A stretch of DNA of 64,000 bases from Streptomyces sp. NL15-2K (GCF_030551255.1 NZ_CP130630.1:372001-436000); one strand, 5' to 3'. Positions 33,457 to 43,121 are shown, counted from the stretch's first letter. Numbers and translations: made by a program. The notes: generated from the letters alone by a model not told the origin.

Positions 33457-34245
33457 TCAGGGCCCGGGGTCCGGCCAGGCGGTGTCGTCCTCCATCAGGT
33501 CCAAGTCCGGTGGTACGAGCGTCGTGGACTCCACCAACCCCTTGAGCAGGTTGTGCAACAGGCCGTTGTCGGCGGGGCGGCCCTGCGACTTGTCGTGCAT
33601 CAGCTGGTATCGGAAGCCGGTGCGGTCCAGACGGCGGCGCACGGCCTCGATCCGGTACTCGACCTTGCGCTCGTTCCAGTTGTCGTCCGGGCGGAGGTAC
33701 GCGAGCTGCTTGGCGGCCATGGCGTACGTCAGGGGTCGCGGGTCCTCCTCGTACAGCAGGTACCGCTGGCCGAGCACGACCAGCAGCAGTCGCTCGTCGT
33801 CGTCGAGTGCCCAGATCTCCGGCCGTACGGTCTCGGCGCGCCGGCGTGACACCGGGCCCTGGTCGTCGTGGCCCGTCACGTACAGCTCGACGAGGTGTTC
33901 CCGGTAGCCCGAGCCCTTCACGAACAGCGGGGTGTAGCCGGTGGCGAGCGGGATCGGCTCGGTGGTCTTGTGCATCATCCGGCCGCGGGGCAGCCGTACG
34001 AGCTGCTGCCCTGTGTTGCGCAGCCACCAATTCCCCTGGCGGAACGTCAGCTCCCCGTGGTGCCGGCTCACCCGCAGGTCGTCCACGCCGACGCCCAGGT
34101 CCACCTCCGGCTTCTCGCCGCGGCCGAAGCGGACCGTCAGGCCCTGACGGGGCGGGGCGCTGAGGTCGCCGGTGACGGTGCGGGCGTGCAGGGTGCCGGG
34201 CGTGGTGGGGGCGACACCGCGCGCAAGGCTGGCGGAGAGGGGCAT
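33457..34245 (-). CDS. FHA domain protein with C-terminal helical domain
   Basis: A 262-residue cytosolic protein. The FHA domain (about 20-90) shows RFGRGEKPEVDL, the phospho-Thr-binding LRVSRHHGEL and the WWLRNTGQ turn. Residues 160-235 contain a helical domain (YAMAAKQLAYLRP ... KVEYRIEAVRRRLDRTGF) that resembles a winged helix. FHA domains bind phosphothreonine, so it probably reads the output of the two flanking kinases. The ATG follows GAGGAG by 7 bp. Confidence 0.88.
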   Translation of the reverse strand: MPLSASLARGVAPTTPGTLHARTVTGDLSAPPRQGLTVRFGRGEKPEVDLGVGVDDLRVSRHHGELTFRQGNWWLRNTGQQLVRLPRGRMMHKTTEPIPLATGYTPLFVKGSGYREHLVELYVTGHDDQGPVSRRRAETVRPEIWALDDDERLLLVVLGQRYLLYEEDPRPLTYAMAAKQLAYLRPDDNWNERKVEYRIEAVRRRLDRTGFRYQLMHDKSQGRPADNGLLHNLLKGLVESTTLVPPDLDLMEDDTAWPDPGP

Positions 34246-34526
34246 CGCTGGTCTCCTCGGTTCGTGGGATTCTCGGCGCGCGTGCGGCGCACTCCCCAGG
34301 ATCCGCGCCCGCTCCGGGACCCCTCCCCAAAACGAGCCCGTACAAAGGGGCGTGCCCCGCCGCCGGGGCTCAACGGCGTCGCCAAGGGTACGAGTTGAGG
34401 GGTTGGGCCAGGACGACGGCCCCGAGGAGGGGGCGGGACCGTCGTCCACGAGTGCGCCGTCGAGAGAGAGCGGCGCCCACGGGCAGGTGTGCGGGTGTCA
34501 TGGGCCATCCTCCGTCACTCCGGTGT

Positions 34527-36653
34527 CTACTCGGCCCGGGCCCCGGCCGAGGCCGCCGTAGCCAGCTGGGTGGCCAGACGGCGCAGCAGCCGGGCGGACG
34601 GGTCACCGCCGACCGTGAGGTTCAGGGTTTCGACCATGGCCGAACCGTCCTGGACGTACGAGCGGTGGACGACCCGGATACGGCAGGTGTCCGCGTCCTC
34701 CACGTCCGGCTCGGCCACGGCCGTGCGGCCGTCGATCCGGGTCAGGACACCCTCGGCCGCCGTCGGCGGCTGGTCGCGGTCGAAGCGCAGCTCGACGTAC
34801 AGGTCGCTGGTGGTGCTGTGCCACTCGCAGTCCCAGTTGCCGAAGCCGATGTCGGGGTCCTCGGCGTCGATGTCGGGGACGGCCTCGAGTGCGTCCGCGC
34901 CGAGCAGGGTGCAAGCGTCCTGGTGGATCAGCGAGTCCGCCGGCAGGTCCGGTGAACGCCGGGGAAGCCGACCCCGGTTGAGCACCTCGGCGGCATGGCC
35001 GGTGGCGGCCTCGGCGATCTCGCACAGTGGCGCGCCGGTCCGGTCGCCGTCCACCTCGGCGACGACCATGACGGTGACGTCGGGATCGCCGGCCGCCCGC
35101 AGGCCCTTGACGCAGGCGTCGCTGTCCTCCGCCTCGTCCCACACGCTCACGGATCCCACGGTCCTCTGCGGCGTCGCCGGCTCCGAGGGCCCGGTGGTGT
35201 CGTACCAGAACTTCACGTCCACGGCGCCTTCGTCGCCTGTCTCCACGATGACGTCACAGCGGTCGAAGTTGCCGTAGTCCCGGTCGAGTTCCGCCTCACC
35301 GAAGCGCCCCAGCACCGCGGGGTCGGCCAGGGCGCAGAGGTCGGCGGTGCGGTGGTCGCCGAACACGGACGCCGACTTCACCGACACCGGCGGCGACGCC
35401 GCGGAGCCGGACGCCCCCGGTCCGGCCTTCCCGACTGTCCTGCCCTTCTCCCGACCGCCGCCCGACATGAGCTCGACGACCAGCAGGACGACGAGGGTCA
35501 GGGCGAGGACGGCCGCCACCGCGGCGACCAGGAAGCCCCGGGAGGGGGCGGGCACGGCAGGACGGTGCCCGTCGGAAGGCAGCTCAGGAGAGCCCGGTGA
35601 ACCCGCCTCCTGGGCCCGGCTGCCCGAGGCCCGACCATTCAGCGGGCCGGCCCCACCCTCCCGGCCGCCCCTCGGCTCGGGTCCGGCCTCGGCCGGCTTC
35701 GGCGCGTCCGGCTCACCCGTACTGCCCACCCTGGACTCGTCGGCCTCACCCGTACTGCCGGCACCGGGCTCGTCCGCCTTCTCCAGCTGTGGCAGGGGGT
35801 CCTGGGGGCCCGCGATCTCTTCCAGGAGCCGGCGGGCCTCGGGCGCGGTCGGGCGGTGCGCCGGGTTCCGGGCGAGCATCGCCGGCAGCAGGGCCGCCAA
35901 CACCCCGGTGTCCGCGGTGAGTTCGATGTCACCCCGGCCGGCCATCAGACCGGCGAGATACGGGCCTGCGTCTTCGGCGGCCTCGGGGCGCGGAGGGTCG
36001 CCGGCGACCAGCGCGTACAGGGTGCAGCCCAGCGAGAAGATGTCGGACGCCGGTTCCGGGCGGCCCGCCACCATTTCGGGGGCCGCGTAGTCGGGCGTGT
36101 AGCTGACGGCGCCGTTGGGGGTGATCGTCTCCGTGCTGTCCACCCGGTACGCGGCGCCGAAGTCGGCCAGTTTGGCGAGCCCTTCGGGCGTGACGACGAC
36201 ATTGCCCGGCTTGACGTCGCCGTGCACGATCCGCTTGGCGTGCAGCGCGGCGAGTGCGGCGGCGATCTGGGCGCCGACCCGGGCGGCGCGTTCCGGGGAC
36301 AGCGGCGGGCGGCCGTCCAGGCTGCCTCCGGAGACGTACTCCATGACCAGCCAGGACGTCATCCGCCGCGGTCGGCCGGTCGGATCGTCGTCAACCGGTT
36401 CCCGTCCGCCATCCGAAAGGGTGAGTACGTCATGCAGGGTGACCACATGCGTGTGGCTGAGATGGGCCAGGGCGCGGCCCTCGGCGCTCAGCCGGTCGTA
36501 ACCGCAGACGCCGGCGTCGGTCGTGTGCAGCCGTTTGAGGACCACCTCCCGAGGCAGCAGCAGGTCACGGGCGAGCCAGACCTCGCCCATTCCTCCCGTG
36601 AAGGGGCCTTGCGTCAGCCGGTAGCGCTCACCGACCGTCGTACCCTGGCGCAC
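34527..36653 (-). CDS. Membrane Ser/Thr protein kinase with Cys-rich ectodomain (copy 2)
   Basis: A 708-residue kinase. Catalytic elements are Lys40 (VVLKRL), HGDVKPGN (Asp146) and LADFGAA (Asp164). A long Glu/Pro/Gly-rich linker (285-370) precedes a membrane helix at 373-396. The external domain begins DHRTADLCALADPAVLGRFG and keeps the Cys pattern of the copy at 31243-33162. The GTG follows GAGGGGA by 5 bp. It lies between a membrane-protein gene and the FHA gene on the same strand, so the three may form one signalling unit. Confidence 0.92.
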   Translation of the reverse strand: MRQGTTVGERYRLTQGPFTGGMGEVWLARDLLLPREVVLKRLHTTDAGVCGYDRLSAEGRALAHLSHTHVVTLHDVLTLSDGGREPVDDDPTGRPRRMTSWLVMEYVSGGSLDGRPPLSPERAARVGAQIAAALAALHAKRIVHGDVKPGNVVVTPEGLAKLADFGAAYRVDSTETITPNGAVSYTPDYAAPEMVAGRPEPASDIFSLGCTLYALVAGDPPRPEAAEDAGPYLAGLMAGRGDIELTADTGVLAALLPAMLARNPAHRPTAPEARRLLEEIAGPQDPLPQLEKADEPGAGSTGEADESRVGSTGEPDAPKPAEAGPEPRGGREGGAGPLNGRASGSRAQEAGSPGSPELPSDGHRPAVPAPSRGFLVAAVAAVLALTLVVLLVVELMSGGGREKGRTVGKAGPGASGSAASPPVSVKSASVFGDHRTADLCALADPAVLGRFGEAELDRDYGNFDRCDVIVETGDEGAVDVKFWYDTTGPSEPATPQRTVGSVSVWDEAEDSDACVKGLRAAGDPDVTVMVVAEVDGDRTGAPLCEIAEAATGHAAEVLNRGRLPRRSPDLPADSLIHQDACTLLGADALEAVPDIDAEDPDIGFGNWDCEWHSTTSDLYVELRFDRDQPPTAAEGVLTRIDGRTAVAEPDVEDADTCRIRVVHRSYVQDGSAMVETLNLTVGGDPSARLLRRLATQLATAASAGARAE

Positions 36654-36889
36654 CCGATTCCCCTCAGCCGTTGCTCCGGATCACCTCGGCCGAACCTACT
36701 GGCCGAGCGGAACCTCGTACGGCGCCTTCACGGGATGTTCTCGCTCCACCGCTCGGCGAGACCGTCAGGAGCCTGGTCAGCAGGTCGCCGAGCCCGCGCC
36801 CCCGGCTCGGCACGGCGGGACCGCCGTACAACCGTTCCAGGGGCGAGGCGGCCGGGCGTGCCGATGACGCGCCGCGCCGGGCGCCGAGC

Positions 36890-38338
36890 TCACCGGACCA
36901 CGAGCGACCGGAACGCGTTCCGCACGTCGGACTTGGACTCCGTGACGTACCTGGTCGTGGGCGGGGTGCCGGAGTCGCCGTAGGTGAAGTACGAGATGAC
37001 CGCGGGGCAACTCGAGCCGCTGATCTGGATCTTGCGGTTGGCGACGAGCTTGCCGGTGCGCAGCTCGTAGACCTTCACCGGGATCGCGATCTTGTGGAAG
37101 CTGACGTACGTGAGGGCACCGGAGTCCCTGTCCCGGTACGGGCACGTCTCGACGGAGGTTCCGAAGTCCTCCAGCCCCATGCAGACCACCAGGACGGCGT
37201 TGGCCGGGTCGTCGGCCTTCCAGGAGCCGGGGAGCTTGCCGGTGTAGTCGCCGCCGTACGCGTCGTTGTCGCCGTAGAACAGGGCGCGGTTGGTGCCCTT
37301 GCCCATGGGCTTGGCGCCGCTGTACTTCGCCGGCTTGGAGCAGTACTCGGGCTGGGTGTCCGTCCCGCCCGCGAGCAGGTCTCGGACGTTGGCCAGCTCG
37401 ATGCTGAGCGTCGCCTTCCTGGCCCCCTTCCGCGCCTTGGCCGCGAGGTCGCCGCCGGGGTACTGGTCGAGCAGCCGCTCGTAGTGGGTCCGGGCCGACT
37501 CCCAGCTGCTGTCCGCCATGAGGTCGTCACCGCATCCGACGAGCGCGGCGGGCGCGGTCCGCCTGACCGTGGCGGCGGACCCGTCCAGTACGTCGTGGCT
37601 CCGCTTCCGGTCACGGAGCCAGTCGGTGACGGTGACCGTGTCACAGGGGTCCTTGGCGGGCAGGCCGCCGAGGAATCCGTTCAAGGTCGCTTGGACCGTC
37701 TTCTCGTTGCCGGGTTCCGCGAGGACCGAGGCGAGTGTGCCGAAGCCCGCTTCCAGGGCATGCGTGTCCCCGCCGAGCGCGGTGGCCAGCTCGGCGCGGG
37801 CCGTCCGCAGCCGGTCGCACGCCTCTACGGTGTCGTCACCGCGGGCGGTCAGCGGGGCGTCGGCGATGCGGTGCCCGAACCACACCCTGTCCTGGGCGCT
37901 CACCACCTGTGCGCAGTCGCCGCTTTCGCGGGCCTCGGTGACGCTCCGCTGGATCCTGGAGGCTTCGAATCGCAGGAGCCCCACGGTCAGCAGCACCACC
38001 AGGATGATGCCGAGCGCGACCAGGCGCTGACCACGCACGGCACCCCGGACGGCACCTCTGCGCGCCAGGAACCAGCCGTGGGCGACGACGGCCGCCCACC
38101 ACACGAGCACGGCGATCTCGTACGACGACGAGGCGGTCGAGGCGAGCCTCGAGACGAGTACGACGGTGACGGCAACGGCCGCGACGGCGAGCCTGCGCCG
38201 CCGCAGCATCAGGTAACCGACGCCGAGCAGAGAGGCGTTGCCGAGGGCGACGGCCGGCGGGTCGTGGACTCTGGCCTCGGCAGGCGGGTACTCCGGCATG
38301 GCGGGTACGGCGGGAGCGGCGGGCGTGGGGTCACTCAT
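36890..38338 (-). CDS. Membrane protein with large extracytoplasmic domain, unknown function
   Basis: A 482-residue protein. Three or four membrane helices lie within residues 34-123; the remainder is probably outside. That domain contains many Cys (ESGDCAQVVSA, VEACDRLRTA, KDPCDTVTVTDWL, VGCGDDLM, ETCPYRDRD) and helical segments resembling tetratricopeptide-like packing (SSWESARTHYERLLDQYPGG). I do not recognise a family. It precedes the kinase gene on the same strand by 236 bp and may be a sensor or structural partner. The ATG follows GGGGGAG. Confidence 0.75.
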   Translation of the reverse strand: MSDPTPAAPAVPAMPEYPPAEARVHDPPAVALGNASLLGVGYLMLRRRRLAVAAVAVTVVLVSRLASTASSSYEIAVLVWWAAVVAHGWFLARRGAVRGAVRGQRLVALGIILVVLLTVGLLRFEASRIQRSVTEARESGDCAQVVSAQDRVWFGHRIADAPLTARGDDTVEACDRLRTARAELATALGGDTHALEAGFGTLASVLAEPGNEKTVQATLNGFLGGLPAKDPCDTVTVTDWLRDRKRSHDVLDGSAATVRRTAPAALVGCGDDLMADSSWESARTHYERLLDQYPGGDLAAKARKGARKATLSIELANVRDLLAGGTDTQPEYCSKPAKYSGAKPMGKGTNRALFYGDNDAYGGDYTGKLPGSWKADDPANAVLVVCMGLEDFGTSVETCPYRDRDSGALTYVSFHKIAIPVKVYELRTGKLVANRKIQISGSSCPAVISYFTYGDSGTPPTTRYVTESKSDVRNAFRSLVVR

Positions 38339-38468
38339 CCTGATCTCCCCCGGGCGCGGAACGGGTGTGGTGCTCGCATTGTTCGGCCGCGCCTGCGGGA
38401 CCCCTCCCGAGCTTCCTCCGGGGTCCCTCTCTCCCCTCACTCCTCAACTGACGCTCACTTCCCGTACG

Positions 38469-38497
38469 TTGACCCGGACCCCACCCCACAGCACAAT
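38469..38497 (+). promoter_or_regulatory. Promoter of the Tat-exported toroid enzyme
   Basis: TTGACC (-35) and CACAAT (-10) are separated by exactly 17 bp. Transcription would start near 38504, immediately before the palindrome at 38511-38524. Confidence 0.55.
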
Positions 38498-38510
38498 GAG
38501 CGCGCATGCA

Positions 38511-38524
38511 TGAGAGCGCTCTCA
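38511..38524. promoter_or_regulatory. LacI-family-type operator
   Basis: TGAGAGCGCTCTCA is a perfect 14-bp palindrome with the GAGCGCTC core of LacI-family operators. It differs from the CebR box at two symmetric positions. It covers about +7 to +20 of the predicted transcript, a classic repression position. Confidence 0.7.
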
Positions 38525-38552
38525 CCCTCGTCATGTGTCCACGCCTCGCACC

Positions 38553-38578
38553 GTGACCCGTGACCCGTGACCCGTGAC
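38553..38578 (+). repeat. 7-bp tandem repeat in the leader
   Basis: GTGACCC is repeated 3.7 times between the operator and the ribosome binding site AAGGAG. Copy-number changes would alter leader length but not the reading frame. Confidence 0.7.
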
Positions 38579-38592
38579 TTCCAAGGAGACCC

Positions 38593-39984
38593 ATGACCGG
38601 CAGCCAAGGCCCGGCGTTCAGCCGCCGTGCGCTCATCGGGACCGGACTCGGTGCCGGCGCCGCGGCCCTTGTCGCGGTCGGCTCCGGCGGGGCGCAGGCG
38701 GTGGAAGGCCCGTCCGCCGGCACGGCCTCGGCGCCGCGCCGGGCGTACGCCTTCCTCGCCGCCGCCATGGACGCCTATCCGGATCACGGCACCATACGGC
38801 TGGCCCAGAGCTACACCGACCAGGCCGGCCTGTTCAGCACGGCCTTCACCTACGACAACGCCCTCGTGATCCTGGCCTGCCTCGCCTCCCGCACCGAGGA
38901 CGGCCGGTCCCGGGGCATGGCGCTCGGTGACGCGCTGCTCTACGCCCAGGCCCACGACCCCGTGTACGACGACGGCAGGCTGCGCCAGGCCTACAACGTC
39001 GGGCCGTACACCTTCTTCGACGGTTCGCCGCAGCCGTACGGCTTCGTGCGAGCGGACGGCACGGCCAACATCGGCAGCCAGTTCGGCTTCACCGGGACTG
39101 CCGTGGGGGACATGGCCTGGGCCGGCATCGCGCTGAGCGCACTCGCCCGTCGCACCGGGGAGCGCCGCTTCCTCACCGGCGCCGTACGGATCGGGGAGTG
39201 GATCGAGCGCGTCGGCCGTACCGAAGAGCCCCTGGGCGGCTACAAGTTCGGGGTCAACGCGGCCGACGAGAAACTGCCGCCCACCTCGACCGAGCACAAC
39301 ACCGACCTGGTCTGCCTCTTCGGACGGCTCGCCCGGCTCACCGGGGACCGGGTGTGGCGGGAGCGGCGCGAGCGTGCCGAAGCCTTCGTCAGGAACATGT
39401 GGGAGCCGGACGGGGGCTTCTTCTACACCGGTACCAACGACGGCGTGACGATCAACAAGTCGCCGATCCCCGAGGACACCCAGACCTGGACCCACCTCGC
39501 CCTCGCCTCCCCCGCCCATTCCCGGTCGCTGGACTGGGCCGCGACCGAGCTGGCGGTCCTGGACACGGCCGACCGACGCAACAGCACCGTGCCCGCGGGC
39601 CAGTCGTACGAAGGGGTCACCTTCAGCTCCGCCGGTCTCCTGGCGAACGAGGACGCCCCGATCGCCGAGTTCCAGCCCAAGCCCGACCGCAACGGCGTGT
39701 GGTTCGAAGGAACGGCGCACCTCGCGCTCGCCCTGCGGGACAGGCACGCCCCCGGTGACGAGGCACGCGCCCGGCGGCTGATCGCCTCCATCGAGCGGGC
39801 CCAGGACCTGCTCGGCCGCGGCCAGACCCTCGGGGGCGGGGCGGTGGCCGAGAAATCCGGAGTGGTCTCGGCGAGCAGCCCGCTCGACACCGGTTTCGGG
39901 TTCGGCTACTACCCCTACCGGCACGCGGGGGCCACCGCCTGGTACCTGCTGGCGGCGGCACGCGCCAACCCCCTGCGGGCCTGA
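38593..39984 (+). CDS. Tat-exported alpha/alpha-toroid protein, probable carbohydrate-active enzyme
   Basis: A 463-residue exported protein. The Tat leader is FSRRALIGTGLGAGAAALVA. The mature part repeats paired helices typical of (alpha/alpha)6 enzymes: AQSYTDQAGLFSTAFTYDNA, GEWIERVGRTEEPLGGY, STEHNTDLVCLFGRLARLTG, GVWFEGTAHLALAL and a final Tyr-rich YYPYRHAGATAWYLLAAA. Acidic residues in TEHNTD and WFEGTAH are possible catalytic groups. The LacI-type operator upstream supports sugar-responsive expression. The exact glycoside hydrolase or lyase family cannot be named. Confidence 0.78.
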   Translation: MTGSQGPAFSRRALIGTGLGAGAAALVAVGSGGAQAVEGPSAGTASAPRRAYAFLAAAMDAYPDHGTIRLAQSYTDQAGLFSTAFTYDNALVILACLASRTEDGRSRGMALGDALLYAQAHDPVYDDGRLRQAYNVGPYTFFDGSPQPYGFVRADGTANIGSQFGFTGTAVGDMAWAGIALSALARRTGERRFLTGAVRIGEWIERVGRTEEPLGGYKFGVNAADEKLPPTSTEHNTDLVCLFGRLARLTGDRVWRERRERAEAFVRNMWEPDGGFFYTGTNDGVTINKSPIPEDTQTWTHLALASPAHSRSLDWAATELAVLDTADRRNSTVPAGQSYEGVTFSSAGLLANEDAPIAEFQPKPDRNGVWFEGTAHLALALRDRHAPGDEARARRLIASIERAQDLLGRGQTLGGGAVAEKSGVVSASSPLDTGFGFGYYPYRHAGATAWYLLAAARANPLRA

Positions 39985-40108
39985 CTGGCGGACAAGCCGG
40001 CGCGAGCGCCCGCGCGCGGACGTACGAATGCGCCGAGGGCGGCTTCCAGACCCTCCCCTGTTCGCAACCTCGGTGCCATGATGGTGAGTTATGGCTGAGG
40101 GGGACGAA

Positions 40109-40453
40109 GTGACGGGCCGTGGTATCCGGGTGCGGTTGGAGGGGGACGCCACCGAGAGCGATGTCGGCGCCCTGCGCAAGTGGCTGGAGCGGGAGAAACC
40201 ACTCGACGAACAGGTCCGTGCGGGCCGGCTGCAGATCCACGAACGGAGCCGCGGGGACGAGCCCGGGGCCCCGATGGGCGTCGGCATGGAGATCATCGTT
40301 GCGGTGACCGGGGGCGCCGCGTCCATCCTCTTCAGGGAGCTGCTGGACCAGGTCAAGCGGGCCGTGGAGGCTTGGCGGGCCAATCGCAGCGAGGTGGAGG
40401 ACGGCGAGCCTCCGGAGGCTCGCGTCGACACTGTGGACCCCGACGACAGGTAG
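40109..40453 (+). CDS. EACC1-like protein (effector-associated constant component)
   Basis: A 114-residue protein. It has a beta-alpha unit (IRVRLEGDATESDVGALRKW), a loop rich in Gly/Pro, then a hydrophobic helix (GMEIIVAVTGGAASILFREL) and an amphipathic helix. This is the pattern of EACC1, a small constant partner of effector proteins in actinobacterial conflict systems described by the Aravind group. The GTG at 40109 is 5 bp after GAGGGGG; an ATG six codons upstream is worse placed. It is 4 bp from the caspase gene, so it is probably its coupling or membrane-signalling partner. Confidence 0.78.
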   Translation: MTGRGIRVRLEGDATESDVGALRKWLEREKPLDEQVRAGRLQIHERSRGDEPGAPMGVGMEIIVAVTGGAASILFRELLDQVKRAVEAWRANRSEVEDGEPPEARVDTVDPDDR

Positions 40454-40457
40454 TCCG

Positions 40458-43121
40458 GTGACCGGTTTCGACCCGCGTGGGCTGGTGAACCGGGCGCTGC
40501 TGGTCGGGGTGTCCGAGTACGACCTCACGGAGCCGCCGCACGGTGTGCCCGGCGACCTGCCCGCCGTCAAGCACAACGTGAACCGGCTCCGCGACGTGCT
40601 GCAGCGTGGGCGCGTGTTCGGGGAGCATGAGATCACCGTGTCCCGGTCGCCGTCCCTGGACGACTTCAGCCGCGCCCTGCGCACCGCCGCCGGCGAGGCC
40701 GAGGGGCTGCTGCTGTTGTACTTCGCCGGGCACGGCGCGATCCCCAGCGCGGGCGACGAGCTGTTCCTGCAGATGCGCAACGCGAGTGTCGTCGCGGGCG
40801 GGCACGCCGTCTTCCCCGGCGCGGAGATGTTCACCACCGTGCTGACGGTGCTCGCCACCAGTCCCGCCCGGCGCATCGTGGTGATCCTCGACTGCTGCTT
40901 CGCCGGCAACGCCGCCTGGCTGTGGGAGACCTTCCGCGACAAGCGGCGCGTGCTGCTGCTGATGAGCGTCCAGGCCAACCACCGCACCGACGCGGGCGAT
41001 CCGCGGACGCCGACCCCGTTCACCGAGGAGCTCTTACGCCTCCTCGACACCGACGAGGAGGCGTGGTTCCAGGACCTCGCGGACAGACAGCGGGAACGGA
41101 TGGCGGCGGCCGGTCACCGGACCGTGCGCGGCGAGCCCTGGGAGCCGCAGAGCCGGACGGAGCCGACGGAGGACGTACTGCTGGCGGCCCGCGCGGCCCG
41201 GCCGGCGGGCGGCGGCCCCAAGGACACGGCCGAACCGCTGGTGCCGGTGGCACCGGACGGCGGGGAGCAGCCGCGCACAGCGGCACGGCGCGCCGTCAGG
41301 ACACCGATCGGGCATGCCTGGGCGGCTCCGAGCGCCCTCCTCCACACCTGTGTCGAAGCCGTCGGCGCACGGCTGCGGCGCACCCGGCGGCTCGGCCTCG
41401 TCCGCCCGGGGCAGCGCCCCCGCCGCCGGGCCACGGCCCCGGCCGTCCTGCTCGTCCTCGCCACCCTGGGTCTCGGCTCGTACGGCGTCGTCGTCCTCGT
41501 CGGCGACGACTCCTCCTGCGCGCCTCCCCTGGAGTTACGCGTCCTGACCGATCCCGACCTGGAGCCGACCGTCCGCGCGGCCGCCGACGCGTACCTGACG
41601 TCGGAGGAGAACACCACCGGCGAGGGCTGCCGCCGCAGCGGCCTGACCGTCTACAGCGCGGGTGCCGCCGACGTGGTCCGCGCGCTGCGCAAGCAGTCCG
41701 CCTCCTGGCAGGAGCCGCCCGACGAGCGCACCAACCCGCAGCGCGACGTCGGCCCGCAACCGGACATATGGATTCCCGCCTCCCGCGCGGACGTCGCCCG
41801 GGTCACCGCCTGGCAGGACACGGACGCCGTCGCCACCCTCGACCCGGAGGACGCGCCCCTCGCCTACTCCCCCGTCGTACTCGCCGTGCCTCAGGACCTC
41901 GCCGCCCGGTCCCGCAGCGAGCGCGTCGGCCCCGCGCTGATCCCGATGATCGACGCCTTGCGCGAGCGGCACGAGAACGCCGAAGTGCACCGCCCCGACC
42001 CCGAGTTCACGGACACGGGGCTGCTCGCCTCGATCGGTCTGTACGGCAGCGGCGCCCTCGCCCCCGGCCGCGCGGAACAACGGATCGCGCCGGGGCCGCC
42101 CTCCCCCACCGCGACCGAGCTGCTGTGCACGCTGCCCGACGACGAGGCCGTGGACAAGCGCGCGGCCGCCCTCGTCCCCGAGTTCCTGATGAAGAGCGGC
42201 GTCGGCTGCGACAGCACACGGCGCGAACCGCGGGTGGCCCAGTACCCCGGCAACGTGCCCGGACTGGAGCCCGTCTTCGTCCGGGTCCGCTGGCAGGGCG
42301 CCGAGCGCGACGTCGCCGCGCGCGACCGTGCGGCCGACGGCTTCCGCACCTGGCTCGCCGACAGGGCGGGGCGGGAGGTGTTCGCCCGGGCCGGCTTCCG
42401 CGAGACCAGCGGCAGCGGCAGCCGGTCACTGCTGGACACGAGCGACATCGCCCCCGGGGTACTGCCCGCGCCCGACGGGCTCGTCGAGCCCGCCGGGCGG
42501 GACGCCATGGAAAGGGCACTGACGCGGTACCGCGGCGCCCACGGGCCCGGCCGGGTCCTCTTCCTGCTCGACACCTCGGGTTCGATGGCCGATCTGTGGC
42601 AAGGACCCAGCGGCGGCCCCGGTCTGCTCAAACAGTCGCTGGGCGGCCTCGGCGACGACGACGAGTACGCCGTATGGGCCGTGTCCGGCACGGGCGACCG
42701 ACCGCCGTACGCCACCCTGCTGCCCTTCGGCCACCACGCCCGCAGGGACGCCGAGCAGGTCATCGACCGGAACGCCCGGGTGCGCGACGCCGAGGCCGAC
42801 CCCCGCGCGGCCCTGCTCGCCGCGCTCGAGGAGATGGAGCGGCGCGGTGCCGGCGACGAGCGCCCTCAGCTGATCGTGTACATCACCGACGACGAGGACG
42901 CGGGCCGGCTGACCGGCGGCGACCTGAACTCCGTGCTGGCACGGGCCCGTTCGGCACAGGTGCCGGTGACGATGGTGTCGCTGACGGGCGACGGCTGCGA
43001 CGAGGACAAGCCGGACACGGCGATCTCCGAGGCGAGCGGCGGCCGGTGCGTGGACGCCGACGAGGACCTCGGTTCCGCTCTGCACGACGAGGTCGCGCGC
43101 ACCGGCACGGGGGAGGACTGA
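40458..43121 (+). CDS. Caspase-like protease fused through a membrane helix to a binding-protein and vWA domain
   Basis: An 887-residue fusion. Residues 12-200 are a caspase (C14) domain with His92 (YFAGHGA) and Cys147 (LDCCFAG). After a linker rich in Pro/Arg, a membrane helix spans about 327-348. Residues 355-690 resemble a type II periplasmic-binding domain (PPLELRVLTDPDLEPTVRAA ... SPVVLAVPQD). Residues 698-880 are a vWA domain with the metal site DTSGS (705-709). The caspase should be cytosolic and the rest external. Overlap with the next gene (TGATG) ties it to a separate binding protein. A signal-gated protease is inferred. Confidence 0.88.
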   Translation: MTGFDPRGLVNRALLVGVSEYDLTEPPHGVPGDLPAVKHNVNRLRDVLQRGRVFGEHEITVSRSPSLDDFSRALRTAAGEAEGLLLLYFAGHGAIPSAGDELFLQMRNASVVAGGHAVFPGAEMFTTVLTVLATSPARRIVVILDCCFAGNAAWLWETFRDKRRVLLLMSVQANHRTDAGDPRTPTPFTEELLRLLDTDEEAWFQDLADRQRERMAAAGHRTVRGEPWEPQSRTEPTEDVLLAARAARPAGGGPKDTAEPLVPVAPDGGEQPRTAARRAVRTPIGHAWAAPSALLHTCVEAVGARLRRTRRLGLVRPGQRPRRRATAPAVLLVLATLGLGSYGVVVLVGDDSSCAPPLELRVLTDPDLEPTVRAAADAYLTSEENTTGEGCRRSGLTVYSAGAADVVRALRKQSASWQEPPDERTNPQRDVGPQPDIWIPASRADVARVTAWQDTDAVATLDPEDAPLAYSPVVLAVPQDLAARSRSERVGPALIPMIDALRERHENAEVHRPDPEFTDTGLLASIGLYGSGALAPGRAEQRIAPGPPSPTATELLCTLPDDEAVDKRAAALVPEFLMKSGVGCDSTRREPRVAQYPGNVPGLEPVFVRVRWQGAERDVAARDRAADGFRTWLADRAGREVFARAGFRETSGSGSRSLLDTSDIAPGVLPAPDGLVEPAGRDAMERALTRYRGAHGPGRVLFLLDTSGSMADLWQGPSGGPGLLKQSLGGLGDDDEYAVWAVSGTGDRPPYATLLPFGHHARRDAEQVIDRNARVRDAEADPRAALLAALEEMERRGAGDERPQLIVYITDDEDAGRLTGGDLNSVLARARSAQVPVTMVSLTGDGCDEDKPDTAISEASGGRCVDADEDLGSALHDEVARTGTGED

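Noticed and set aside
36777..37145. Minus-strand frame overlapping the end of the membrane-protein gene
   Set aside because: Shadow of the longer, better supported frame at 36890-38338.
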